Shown piece by piece: positions 42,481 through 53,597 of a DNA stretch of 64,000 nt. The DNA lies in NCBI GenBank assembly GCA_963575745.1, contig CAUYUJ010008047.1, positions 115,660 through 179,659 on the forward strand, read 5' to 3'. The stretch's first letter is position 1, and the number at the start of each line of letters is the position of its first letter. Origin of the DNA: Prorocentrum cordatum (lineage: Eukaryota; Sar; Dinophyceae; Prorocentrales; Prorocentraceae). Under the pieces are notes generated by a model, which had not been told where the DNA came from, made no database searches, and saw only the letters and a program-made list of their open reading frames with translations. A program made the position numbers and the translations under genes.

Positions 42481-43772
42481 TCCCTCGCAGGGCACACGGC
42501 TCGAAACTCCCCGTAAGCAACCGGCTTGGTTCGCAGGCTCTGGCGTCGCGCCGCATGGTTCGGAGCAGCGCTTGAAGTGCACGTGGGTAGCTGCCCGCTT
42601 TTGCAGTGTTTCTGAGTGACTACGCAGGGCAAGTTTCGAGCGGCATTCACGCCTGCGCTCCGCGACATCAGCGGAAACGATTTATCTACAACCAGGCACA
42701 TGGCCTTTGAGTCGACTGAACGCTGCGAATCGTTCCTTGGAAAGGAGCGAAGAGATACCTCAAAGATCTCGGGGATCTTGAGGACAATCTGCAATGCAAT
42801 TCATGCCACTGGGATACGTGCAAGGCCTTCGGGTGCGCCTTTTGCGGGAGGTTTTGACTGCGAGCCTGCCGTTACTCACCAACTAACTCTGGCGCAAATG
42901 TTGTGATCAATTCGCTTTGCCGTGTAATGACTGGAGGTATGCTCGCGAACATGCTTACGAATGCTGCCGGAGTGGCTGGCCACGCGAGTGTGGCCTCGCT
43001 CTATCCTGAAATCCGGTGGCCACCTCTGGGGGCGCAAGGCTGTGACGCGTGCTGCCAGACTGCTGCCTTATGTCATTGTATGTTATCGTTCGTTTGTCTC
43101 TCCCCCAGACTCCACGCTCCTGCACCCCACGGCCCTTTGCGCGACTCGCTTGCGCCTGCACGTGTCAACCATCTGGGAGCACCACCAGCTGTACGCCGAC
43201 CCTGCTCCGGCACATCCGTCGGCTACGCGCAAGAATGACCCTAGGCAAGAGTGGCCTTGCCTTTGGTGGGCGGACTAGGGCGCAGTGTGGCCAACTCCAA
43301 GCGCGCGAGCAGCCGCTATCGCATTGCGCTCAGCGATCGGGGGGACCCCGATGAGCCCGCACAAACGGTCCCTCCGGCGAAAAGTCACTCTTACGTGTAG
43401 ATGAACCCCGAAGAACTTCACGCTCTGAAGGCCCCCCGGCCGCGCGGTCGCCTCCTCCTGTTCCTCCTGCCTCCCCTTCCCTGCCCGTGCCGCAATTCGC
43501 TTCGCGTGTGTCTTTCGCGTGTGTCCCATCGTAGCCTGACCGCAACTCGGACCCGAGATGCCGCCGATCAAAACTACGTTCCTCTCTTGTCTGCAAGCCT
43601 GTCGTCATTTTGCTGACGAGGGGGGCCCGTGATGCCCCCTCCGGAAAAACCTGGGGGGAGGTGCTCGGCCTCCTGGTTGCTGCTCGGGTCTGCCCCAGAA
43701 TCCCCGCAGGGACGCAGTCCACGCGACCAGATGGGCCTACGCGCAGGAACTATCGCCCCGGCGACGCGCTAC
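42481..43772. other. Unassigned sequence
   Basis: Several 90-130-codon frames on both strands, none with a domain I know. The minus frame 43722-43330 is rich in Gly/Arg/Ser. Confidence 0.3.
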
Positions 43773-43945
43773 GCCGTGCAAGCGGGTAGCGTGTCGCTCC
43801 GCTCCGCGGGGCGGAGGGATGGGAACAGCTCGGGACGGTGACGCTTGGGGACCAGGACCTGGACAGCGTGTCGCGCCGAAGAGCGGCGGGCCAGAACCAG
43901 CGGTGCGACATGCTCGGCCAACGCTCCTGACCGTGATGGGCCTCG
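43773..43945. repeat. Dispersed repeat (copy 2; partner at 8.2 kb)
   Basis: Same word order as 8188-8355, including 'gtgtcgctcc.ctccgcggggcgg' and 'gtcgcgccgaag'. AGCGTGTCGC and GCGACATGCT inverted words are 127 bp apart, nearly the same as in copy 1. Confidence 0.6.
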
Positions 43946-44745
43946 ATAACCCAAGACGGCCGAGGATGGCCCGAAGAAGCCTTCCAGGTGTCCCAGGCGG
44001 GCACCTGGGCGCTCCCGAGAGGGTAAAAGCACGACGAACAAACAATTTTTGATCTGCGGGGCGAAAGCGAACCTCTTCCGCTAAAAACTATGCGGGCTAC
44101 GCGCAGCTTTAATGAGGGAGACAGGGCACAGGAAGGCGGGGCCTCAGGCGGCCGGAGCGGGCGGGGCCCGGGGTGCAGGCGGTGCTGAAGTGGATGTGCA
44201 GGAGCAGGTGCGCCGCGGACTGGTACCGGGGGCGAAGACCCGGAGGGCGAAGGATAATGTGTCGCCGTCGACGGCGCATCGCGAACGCCAGCCTCGAGCA
44301 CTGCAGAGGGGGACGTGCCGCATGACCAGGTCGACGCCCAGGAGGAAGAAGAGCACCACGAAGGCGATGTGCAACGCTGTGCCACCGGGTGATGCGGAAG
44401 AGGCCCGGGGTGGTAGTCCAGTCCACGACCAGGTAGCAGCGTAGCTTGAGGAGCGGCCTCACACGAGGGGGCCGTTCATGACCGACAGGAAGTCGGTGGT
44501 TGCAGGGAGAAAACCTGCCCTGCATGGCCAGCGCGTGAAGACGGGCAGCAGCCACACACGATGCGCTGACGTCCGCATTGCCAAAGGCCGGGCCTGAGCC
44601 GCGCAGCGCCATGGCGAGCGGGGCCGCCGAGGCGGCAAGGTGCAGCGCCTGGCACCGGGCCGAAGCCGCGCAGTGCCGGGCGCTGCCGCCATGGTACACG
44701 ACAAACAAACAAGCGGTTTCAACATTGTCTGCCTGTCCAATGTTC
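43946..44745 (-). other. Weak minus-strand coding-like stretch
   Basis: Around 44374-44300 the minus strand encodes a strongly hydrophobic segment (HIAFVVLFFLLGVDLVMRHV) that could be a membrane span. It is preceded in another frame by RCYLVVDWTTTPGLFRITRW. The frame switch between them means either an intron or no gene. No family recognised. Confidence 0.25.
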
Positions 44746-44960
44746 TTTCCCCAAGATGTCTTAGGATCGTTTCAAGACAACACAACGCCCCCGATATCGC
44801 CCAAGACGGCCCCAAGGTGGCCCACCACAGGCCCCAAGATGCCCTCAAGGTGGGCATCGGAGGCCTAGATTCAGCACCAGTGCTGACCAAGATGGCACCA
44901 AGGTGGCCCCAGAGGCTCCAGGATGTCTCCAGGACGCCCCTAGAAGCTGCTCCAATGCAA
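44745..44960. repeat. CCAAGATGGCCCCAAGG-type minisatellite (complement orientation)
   Basis: Degenerate 'gcccaagacggccccaagg' words. The reverse complement of the TTGGGGCC family at 10 and 30 kb. Confidence 0.65.
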
Positions 44961-45149
44961 CCACCAGGTGGATCGGTCTGAGGAGCCGGCGGCACAGGGC
45001 GCAGCCCTTCAGATCACATCGCGTCTTCGGCAACGGGCGCATCTGTCTCGTGGAGCGTGGCTTTTCTCTCGTGCGGCCTCGCCTTCCCGTGATCGCCGTG
45101 CTCGTGCTCGGCCTGGAGTTCAGGAAGGTCTCCGCGTTCGGATGGAGGC

Positions 45150-45450
45150 AATTCTGGACCCCTCCCCTCTCCGCGATCCTCCCTCTCCCCTCCCTCCCCT
45201 CGTCCCTTCCACAGCTCCCCTCCTCCACCGCCCCCATCTCCGTATCTCCCCTCCCTCTCCCACCCCCCCCTCTTCTCCCCCTGTCCCCTGCCACTCGCCT
45301 CCCCTCCCCTCTCCCATCCCCAAGCCTTTCGTCCCCACCGCTCCCCGCCCCCCCCTCACCTTCTCCTGCTCCCTCTCCGTTCGCCCTCGCCCCTTCCCGC
45401 TCTCTCCCCCCTCTTCCCGCTCCCTCCGGCCGGTCCCCAGTCCCGTCGCC
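45150..45450. repeat. CTCCCC pyrimidine tract
   Basis: About 300 bp of CTCCCCTCC-type sequence, giving Pro/Ser/Leu artefact frames on both strands. Confidence 0.8.
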
Positions 45451-46507
45451 CCCGAAGCCGGGCGGGAGGAGCACGAGAGCGAGGGACTCGGGGATGGGGC
45501 GGGCCTCCTTGGCCGAGGACAGCAGCCAGTCGTCGAACAGCTGGATGCCCTCGGCGAGGCGCAGCTCCTTCCGCCTGGCGATGAGAGCGTCCTGCTCCTG
45601 GGCTGGCCGGGGCAAGGCCGGAGGAGGGTGGGGGGAGCGTCGCTCAGGTCGATGTCCCGCGGCCCGGCCGAGGGACAGACAAGGGAGGCGATGTGCCAAG
45701 CGGGTCGGCCCTACGGAGGGGGGGGGGGGGACGAGGCGCAGGGGGGAGGGGAGGAACGGGTGAAGGGGGAGGGGGGGCTCGGGACTCGGGGCACGAGTGT
45801 CCGCGAAGCAGAACCGTCCCGTGCGGGGATCAGTGCCCGGGGTGTGCACAGCGCTGAGACGTGATGCAGAGCAAGTTGCCCGCACGTGCGGGCTTGTATG
45901 ACTGGGGGGAGGGGGGAAGAGAGGAGGGGAGGAGGAGGAAAGTAAAGGAGGATGGGTGTAGGGGTAGAGGAAGGAGGGGTGATGGATGCTGGCGGACAGC
46001 ACAGCCTGTAAGGGTGGCTGGTCGCTGAAGTCAGGATGTGTGTGTGAGTGTGTGTGTGTGTGTGATGATCGGCCATCCTGAAGTGGTTCATGCTTGCTTG
46101 AAGCACTCTAAACGAAAACGTGGAATCCCACGGTGTGCGGAAGCCTTGTGGAGGCCTTACCGAAAGTTGCAGGGAGTGCGCTGGGATCTTATGTAATGGG
46201 CTGGGGCGACAGGGAAAACAAAACGGGCGGGCAGTCGGGTAGCTGGCAGGAAAACGAGAACGGAAGGACGCAGTGATAGAAGTGTGGGCCATTTGCGCGA
46301 GAGGCGGATTATGTCAAACAATGGGCTGGTATTTGATCCACTTCTCGTCGGTATCAGCGCATCCTCCCAGTACCTGGTCAGGGAATGCAGCCCTGAACGT
46401 TGAGTTGCTCATGCTTCGATGCTGGGGGCAGAGCGTACAAGGCGAGAATGCCGGCAGGTCGGGCGGGCATCGGGGTATCAGGAACAACTGCAGCTGTGAA
46501 AGCTGAC
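45451..46507. other. Unassigned sequence with a short (GT)n
   Basis: No gene supported. A GT run lies at 46036-46064 and a G-rich tract at 45715-45980. Confidence 0.35.
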
Positions 46508-46670
46508 ATGAGGTCGGGCATGTCCCCCTACAGGCCGATTTTGGACGAAACATGGAGCACATGTCAAAACAGTACACGACAAAATGGAACACTTGTCAAA
46601 ACATATCGTCCCCAGACTATGTTTTGACTAGTTTTGAATTTCCCTCCTGTGGAGGGACATGCCCGACTCA
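46508..46670. mobile_element. TIR miniature element, family 1, copy E
   Basis: 163 bp. The left end ATGAGGTCGGGCATGTCCC and right end GGGACATGCCCGACTCA are inverted. The interior carries 'ggacgaaacatgg' and 'gtcaaaacatatcgtcccc', similar to copy A. Flanks AAAGCTGAC (46499-46507) and AAAGCTGGC (46671-46679) agree at 8 of 9 positions. Confidence 0.82.
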
Positions 46671-46679
46671 AAAGCTGGC

Positions 46680-47050
46680 GCGGGGAAGTGGACCAGGCAA
46701 CGGCAGAGAGAGAGGGAAGGGCGAGCGGGTGAGGCGGCGGTGCGGGCGCTCACGCGCCGCGCGGCGCGCGTGCCCGTGCCAGTTCTGGGCACGAGGCGCG
46801 TGAGGCCGTGGCCCGCGAAACCCGCGCGGGGCTCTGACTCGGCCAGGCGCCAGCGATGGAACACAGGAGAAGCGACGAGGGACAGTATCAGGGATGGACA
46901 GACCTCCCTTTAGCAAAACGTGGTTGAGCGATTATCCCGGCAAAGCAACCTAACAGCGATGTGTAGGAGCACATCTGGAAGCATTCCCCTCAAGATTCAG
47001 ATTAGAATCCAGTTGTAGAATTCTGCTGTTCTCGCAGTCGCAGTCGCATT
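46680..47050. other. Spacer without gene
   Basis: Mixed sequence. No repeat or ORF worth calling. Confidence 0.35.
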
Positions 47051-47081
47051 CGCGATGACAGTCGCAGTGGCAACGGCAGTC

Positions 47082-47548
47082 GCAGTCACAGCCTCAGCCT
47101 CAGCCTGCCTCAGCATCAGCCTGCCTCAGCCTCAGCCTCAGCCTGCCTCAGCCTCAGCCTCAGCCTGCTGCTCAGCCTCAGCCTCAGTCTGCCTTCAGCC
47201 TCGGCCTCAGCCTCAGCCTCAGCCTGCATCAGCCTCAGCCTCAGCCTCAGCCTGCCTCAGCATCAGCCTGCCTCAGCCTCAGCCTCAGCCTGCCTCAGCC
47301 TCAGCCTCAGCCTGCTTCAGTCTCAGCCTCAGTCTGCCTTCAGCCTCGGCCTCAGCCTCAGGCTGCCTCAGCCTCAGTCTGCATCAGCCTCAGCCTCAGC
47401 CTCAGCCTGCCTCAGCATCAGCCTGCCTCAGCCTCAGCCTCAGCCTGCCTCAGCCTCAGCCTCAGCCTGCTTCAGCCTCAGCCTCAGTCTGCCTTCAGCC
47501 TCGGCCTCAGCCTCAGCCTGCCTCAGCCTCAGCCTCAGCCTGCCTCAG
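47082..47548. repeat. GCCTCA hexanucleotide minisatellite
   Basis: CAGCCT repeats with CAGCCTGC and CAGCATCAGC variants. A longer period of about 180 bp is visible (the phrase 'tctgccttcagcctcggcct' recurs at about 47188, 47333 and 47488). Confidence 0.93.
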
Positions 47549-47564
47549 CATTCGAAATGTGGCC

Positions 47565-47830
47565 CGGGAATGGAGTTCTGGGAACTCGAAGAACACGAAG
47601 TGGCCTACAGTTGGCTCCGGGCATTCAAAATCATGCCCAGAAAATGTAATTCTGGGAACTCGAAGACCACGAAGTGGCCTACAGTTGGCTCCGGGCATTC
47701 AAAATCATGCCCAGGAATGGAGTTCTGGGAATTCGACGACCACGAAGTGGCCGACAGTTGGCTCCAGGCATTCAAAATCATGCCCAGGAATGGAGTTCTG
47801 GAACCTCGAAGACCACGAAGTGTGTAACTG
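47565..47830. repeat. 73-74-bp tandem repeat, about 3.5 copies
   Basis: Units with 'ttctgggaactcgaaga..acgaagtgg' then 'agttggctccgggcattc' then 'aaaatcatgcccag' start near 47571, 47645, 47718 and 47791. Confidence 0.93.
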
Positions 47831-48480
47831 TTTGCTTAAAACGACTTCCGCGGATTCTCCCCGGCACCCGTCCGGCATCTGCCCAGACCCCCCTGAGGAG
47901 TCAAGATGCTTTCTTTTGAGACCATTCGAAACCTATCAGTCTTCGCTGTTAGGTAAAAACGACCTGAGGTCCAAACCTGGCGGGCGCAGGCCTGGAAAGT
48001 AACGGCCACGGCGCCCTCTCGAGAACCGAGAACGGACAATTCACTAATCGACGTGTCACTGTTGGGGGTTCTGTCCACCCCCGACAGTACATGGGCAATA
48101 TCTTCGAACCCAATGGAAAATCTTGGAGGAAGACTGACCCCCCCTCCCCCCCCCGCCCCCCCACATCAGTGTTGAACTCGGTATGGGTGGTGATTCGGGG
48201 ATTCGAACAATGTTGTCCACTCAAGCCTCCTTGCTTGCCACGCCCTCCAATTCGCCGGCCCAACGGGCCAAGGGCGTGCTAAGATCTCCAGTAACTGGTT
48301 AACAATATTCTAGTTCGCGCGCGCGGGGCCGCCCCTGGGGGTCCCCGGACGAAAAATACTCCGGGACACCCCTGGGACACCCCCGGGACACTCGGATCAG
48401 AGATGCCAGACCGGGCAATTTTTCGACACCCCTCACGAGGATCGTGGCCTCCGAGGGGAGGGGCGCAATCGACTACCCCC
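47831..48480. other. Unassigned sequence
   Basis: No feature supported. A C-run lies near 48138-48161. Confidence 0.35.
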
Positions 48481-48957
48481 CCTCCTGACCCAAGAGGTGC
48501 CCAAGACTACCCAAGAGGCCCCCGAGACGCCCAAAGAGCGCTCCAAGACGCCGATGATGACCCCAAGACGGCCCAAGAGGCCTCCAAGTGGCCTCCACGA
48601 GGCCTCACAAGAGGGCCCAAGAGGCCAAAATCATCAATTTTATAATGGCTTTGGAAGGATTTTGGCCTTGTCGCCTTTTCGGCCATCCGATGCTCCAAGA
48701 CGGCCCAAGAGGCCCCCAAGAGCGCCCCAAGACGGGCCAAGAGGCTTCCAAGAGGGCCCCAAGAGGGCCCAAGAAGGCCCCGAGACGGCCCAAGAGGCGC
48801 CCAAGACGGCCCAAGACGGCCCCAAGAGGGGGACCGCGAACCGAAAACTCGAGCCTTCCGCCCCAAGAGGGCCCCAGGAGGCCCCGAGAGGCCGCCAAGA
48901 GGCCCCCAAGAGGCCCCAGGAGGCCCCCAGGAGGCCCAAAAGAGGCCCCAGAAGTTC
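48481..48957. repeat. CCAAGAGGCCCC-type minisatellite (complement orientation)
   Basis: About 480 bp of 'gcccaagaggcccccaagag' type words, the complement of the family at 9.8 and 30.1 kb. It abuts the higher-order repeat that starts at about 48958. Confidence 0.78.
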
Positions 48958-50390
48958 AACATGATCGACCCACGAACCCGGAAAGGAATATAGAAATGTA
49001 AGGCATTGCAACATTTCAAAGACACCTGATTGGGCGACGGGCACATGCAATGCTGAATGTATCGATGATGATGTACTGTGCCGAGGGCTGTGCTGTGCTA
49101 CGCCGTGCTGAACTGCGATGTGCCACGCCGCGATTGTGCTCTCTATAGCGTTGTGGATCGAGTCCTCCCTGGCATCCGAGTCCTCTCCGAACTGATCTGG
49201 AGCGTAAGCTCGAGCTGCCTGAGCAGATGGCAGCTGCCCCAGAACTAATCGACAGAGGGAACATGCCAGGAGGACGCGCCGCCGAACGTCCCAAGGGACG
49301 CGCCAGGCGACGTGCCAGGGGACGTGCCATGGGGACGCACCGCGGGACGTGCCAAGGGGACGCGCTACGGAACGTGCCAATGGACGTGCCGAGGGACGTG
49401 CCAGGGACGCGCCGCGCGACGTGCCAGGTGGACTCGCCACGGAACGCGCCAAAGAACGTGCCAAGGTGCATAGTTGAGTGTATCGATCTTGATGTACCGT
49501 GCCGACGGCTGTGCTGTGCTGGGCCGTGCTGAACTGCGATGTGCCATGCCGCGATTGTGCTCTCTATAGCGTTGTGGATCGAGTCCTCTCTGGCATCCGA
49601 GTCCTGACCGAACTGATCTGGATCGTAAGCTCGAGCTGCCTGAGCAGATGGTAGCTGCCCCAGAACTAATCGACAGAGGGAACATGCCAAGAGGACGCGC
49701 CGCGGAACGTCCCAAGGGACGCGCCAGGCGACGTGCCAGGGGACGTGCCATGGGCCATGGGCACGCACCGCGGGACGTGCCAAGGGGACGCGCTACGGAA
49801 CGTGCCAGTGGACGTGCACCGCGCGACGTGCCAGGGGGACTCGCCACGGGACTCTCCGCGGAACGTGCCAGGCAACATGCCAGGCTGCAATGCTAATGGT
49901 ATCGATATTGATGTACCGTGCCGAGGGCTGTGCTGTGCCTGGGCGACCTGGACACGTGAAAACACGCGTTTCGGTCTAGACGTTGTCAGCACATCCTAAT
50001 GCTAGACATCCGCCTGGGCAACCTGGACACGTGCAAACAAGCGTCTCGCTCGAGACATCCTCAACAAATGCTCATGCTAGACGTCCGCCTGGGCGACCTG
50101 GACACGTGAAAACAAGCCTCTGGTTCAAGACATCCTCAACAAATCCTCATGCTAGACATCTGTCTAGGCCACCTGGAGGCGTGAAACCAAGCGTCTCGCT
50201 CGAGACATCCTCAAGACCTGGGCACGTGAAAACAAGCAATCCGCTTGAGAGATCCTCAGAATTCAGGTCCCCAGGAGAGGACAATCTATAACACAAAACA
50301 AGCGTTTCGCTCGAGACATCCTCAACACATTCTGAAAAACATGCGTTTCGCTCGAGACATCCTCAGATTTTAATTCCCCGGCCCTACGCG
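48958..50390. repeat. Higher-order repeat, copy 1 (block + GACGTGCCA + 75-bp array)
   Basis: The order is a ~270-bp block starting ATGATCGACCCACGAACCCG, a GACGTGCCA/GACGCGCCA array (49280-49470), a shorter second block from about 49480, another GACGTGCCA array (49690-49880), then a 75-bp tandem array (49925-50385). The segment matches 54789-56140 element for element. Confidence 0.88.
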
Positions 50391-50852
50391 ACCTCGTTAT
50401 TTATCGCAGAAGAATTTCGCCGGCCCTACAGCCGTCGAAACCGGGGGGAACCAACTAAAAGAGAACCCTGGGCTCGAGCCCTTTCCGGGAAAAATGCCTC
50501 CCAGGCGCCCCCGAACGGCTTCTCAAAAGACCCCAAGAGGCCTCCCAAAGAAGCATGTTGACGACGACCCTGCTTGGCCCCAAGAACAAGACAAGAAACC
50601 AACGAGAGGCTTCTTCCTCCGCCCCTTCCCCTTCCTCCTCCTCCTCCTCCTCCTCCTACTTATCTTCATCCTCCTCCTCTCCTTCTCATCCTCTCCTCCT
50701 CCTCCCCTCCCCTTCCCCAACCTCATCTTCCTCCTCCCCCTCGGCGGCGCCACAGTGGCCCCGGGCCCACGGCGAAGCAGTAGCGATCATGCAACATGGG
50801 CAGGCGGAATGAGCGAAGCGATTGAATATTAAAATGGGGGTCCGGGGGGGCA
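50391..50852. other. Spacer with CTC-rich tract
   Basis: The first 40 bp ('ggccctacgcgacctcgtta' then 'tttatcgcag') recur at 61192-61232. A CTC/TCC tract runs at 50620-50740. No gene. Confidence 0.5.
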
Positions 50853-51219
50853 TCATGCGCAGCAGGATTCGGATATTTTGTCCATGTACGGGAGGGAGGC
50901 CATTGGGACGCGCAGAGACATACTAGTACTATATGTCCACTCTGGAGGCGCGCGTCCGACCCGAACATTTAGTAGACCCATCTTGTAGTAGATCGCTTCC
51001 CCAGCGGTGTGGCCAGGAAGCGCCCGCCACGGCGCATATACTGTAAGATTTCTCCTTGCTCGCGTCGCCCCTGGGGGGGGGGCGACGCACATGTCGTATA
51101 CGTATGTTGGGGTGACGCCGATGCCATGGCATTCTTCTGTTGAGCCGGATGTCCACCAGTGCCAAAAGTTGTTAGGATTTGTTGTTTCGCTCGGCCGCGC
51201 CCTCGGAATCTCGATGTGC
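50853..51219 (-). CDS. Possible terminal exon of unknown protein (partial)
   Basis: On the minus strand a pyrimidine-rich run (complement of about 51224-51262) leads to CTGCAG with the acceptor AG at 51221-51220, and the exon would start at 51219. It stays open for about 121 codons and ends in a TGA at 50855-50853. The peptide has a natural composition, for example NNFWHWWTSGSTEECHGIGV, TPTYVYDMCVAPPPGATRAR and PEWTYSTSMSLRVPMASLPY. The local GC is moderate, so the open frame is less likely to be chance than those in GC-rich DNA. Upstream (higher coordinates) lie TA and GA microsatellites, consistent with an intron. I recognise no domain, and no upstream exon could be identified. A search of predicted proteins or RNA reads would decide. 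Confidence 0.38.
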
Positions 51220-51996
51220 CTGCAGCGACAGGGAGGGAAGAGGGGAGAGGGTGCGGCAGAGAAAGGATATTGTATACATATTTCTACATACATATATATG
51301 TATATATATATATATACACACAGAGATATAGAACAACAAAAAAGGGAGAACAAACGAGGAGGAGAGAGAGAGAGAGAGAGACAAAAGAGGGCACGCAGCC
51401 TGGTGACTCCACTGTGTGCTCTACAGTGGACAAAGGTGACACACAAATTGGTAACTGCGGCTAGTAGGTGAAGGATGGATTCGAAGTGAGCACGGACCAG
51501 AAGCAGAGGCCAGGGGCGAGGAGGAGTGCAGAACGGGCGGGTAGCCCGAGAGCAGGAAAGAGATGCGATAGTGGTACCGAGGGGAGCGGCCCGAAGTGAG
51601 GCGACTCGAAGGCAGGGGGGCGCGGGATAGCCAGGAAGCAAACAGGATGAGGCAAGGGTGAAGGGAGGAAGACGCCTGACTAGTTATGAGGGCTGGGGCC
51701 GAGAAGAATGAGAGAGCTGGCGGGTCCAATAAGGAGAAGGATGGGAGATCGCGTCGGTATCTGGAAGCCAGGGGCGCGCAAGGCGGGGAAACGGTGACAT
51801 GGTAAAGGCTTGTATGGATCCCGACACATAAACCAAATCGTTCCTGTCGTCGATCGGTCGAGGACGTCGGGGCCCCTCCGGGTGCCCAAAGAGACTGCGC
51901 AACAGGTCCACAAGGGCCGCGCAAGACATACAACGGCCAGGTGCCCACGAAGCAAGCAGGATGGGGCCACGGTGAACGAAGGAAGACGCCTCTGAA
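51220..51996. other. TA/GA microsatellite and unassigned sequence
   Basis: (TA)n at about 51290-51318 and (GA)n at about 51358-51382, in the same order as at 10.4 kb. The remainder has a 200-codon open minus frame that runs into the ~155-bp block and lacks a domain. Confidence 0.45.
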
Positions 51997-52157
51997 GGGG
52001 CCCAAGGACACACAAATAAAGACACACAAATAACAGGATTCCCTATATTTTCATTTTTGGGGGGAGGATTTTCGTCGTCCCTCCCACTTCCCATATTTTC
52101 CCATATTTTCTGGGGGATCGACAGTCAATTGTGTCTGTGTTTTTTTTTCCGCTCCTG
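51997..52157. repeat. ~155-bp dispersed block, copy 3
   Basis: Starts GGGGCCCAAGGACACACAAA, shares 'cccatattttctgggggatcga' and 'tcaattgtgtctgtg', and ends T-run plus CGCTCCTG. Confidence 0.8.
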
Positions 52158-52547
52158 ACCCTCGGAGGTAAACCGAGCTGGAGCGATGCCCTCCAGGGCG
52201 GCAGGTGGCGCGTCGTGCGCCGGGCAGACACAACAACTGGCGAAGGCCGTCAACGAAGTGCGGCCTCTCCCGCTTCCAGCGCGCCCTGCGTCGAGGCGTG
52301 CACGATACGATCGCCAGACGGGACCGCACACGGACGGGAACCACGATGTCCTCCCAAGAAGTCGCCCCTCTGCTCCTCCTCCCCCGTGCACTGATCCTCC
52401 TCCTCCTCCGCCGCCCCGGCGCTCCCTCCCCGATGGCCAGCAGGCGAGAGATGGCGGGCAGGGGCGCGCGTGGAGGGGTCCTCCGTCGGCACGACTTCGC
52501 CCGCCGCACGCCGGCGGTGGAACGCGCAGGCCTGCCCACCAATGATG
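52158..52547. other. Sequence between two ~155-bp blocks
   Basis: 390 bp bounded by two direct copies of the same block. Open on both strands, no domain. Confidence 0.35.
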
Positions 52548-52638
52548 AGGGGCCCAAGGTTCTTCCCCTCCACTTCCCACATTTTCCTACATTTGATATA
52601 AAAACGGCGATTATTTGTGTGTGTTTTTTCCCCTCCTG
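52548..52638. repeat. ~155-bp dispersed block, copy 4 (shortened)
   Basis: Starts GGGGCCCAAGG and ends T-run plus CCCCTCCTG, but lacks about 65 bp of the interior. Confidence 0.72.
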
Positions 52639-53597
52639 AACTGAAGGGAGCAGGGAAGGATGAGAGGGGGAGATGGCGGGGGCAGGGGAACGGGAAGGGG
52701 TAGGCGAGGCGGCCGAGCCCCTGCTGCTGCACTGCCGCCTTGGCGCGCCCTGGGCGCGAGAGGGCTGCGCAGGGAGCCACGAGCTCTCCTCCGGCAGGGC
52801 CCTGCGAATCGAGACCCGCGTCCTGTGCAGGTCACCAGCGGACGAGCAGAGGCGGAGGATGAGGCGGAGGCGACGATGGGGGCGAATAGCCCAGGGGGGA
52901 GCAATGCATGTGTCCAGGGGAGCCGATGATCCGTGTCTTCGGCGAGGCTCCCTGGTGGGGCACGTGTCATGGCCCGCCCCTGGGGCTCTTCGCCCCCGCG
53001 CTCCGCGCAGATGCATCGAACACAGAGAGCCCGGCCACCCGGGCCAGGCCCCCGATCGAGGTCCCAGGGGGCACAGGGGGCACCGCCGCCCCTGGCCCCA
53101 GGCCCAGTCCAGGCCTCGGGGTCGGAGGGCCCCCCGCAGCCGAGCCGAGCCAGACCGTGGCGACGCTGGAGACGGGCTGCTCGACAGCGGCGCTCGGAGG
53201 CGCTCCCGCCCCGCGGGCCTCCTCGTCCTGGTCGTCCCAGCGGAACAGCCTCCAGGCGGCTGGCCGCTCGCCGGCCTCGGCGATCTCGGCGTCCTGTGCC
53301 AACCCCCGCGGGGCAGCGGCGGCAGGCGGCGGGCGGCGGGCGACAGGCGGCAGCGGCAGAGGCGGCGCTGGCGGCGGCAAGGGCAGAGACAGGGGCGGCA
53401 GCTTCGACGGCGGCAGCCATGAAAGTGGCAGCAGCAGCAGCAGCAAGCAGCAGCAGCAGCAGCAGCAGCAAGGGCAACGCCGCGCTGGCCGGCAGGACAC
53501 TCTGGCATGTTGGCACTCGCGTGATGCCGCGCCGTGGTGGTACCGCAGTGGTGCCGCGTCTAGCTTCATCAGCAGCAGCCCCAACAGCGCACCTGTG
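52639..53597. other. GC-rich sequence with a CAG run
   Basis: Long open frames on both strands without domain. A (CAG)n run at about 53432-53472 encodes poly-Ser/Gln/Ala artefacts. Confidence 0.4.

Noticed and set aside
49925-50385. CRISPR array
   Set aside because: The 75-bp units are degenerate along their full length, with no conserved repeat plus unique spacer pattern and no cas genes. The context is eukaryotic.
52051-53508. 485-codon minus ORF
   Set aside because: It runs through two ~155-bp dispersed blocks and a CAG run, and stays open because of composition.
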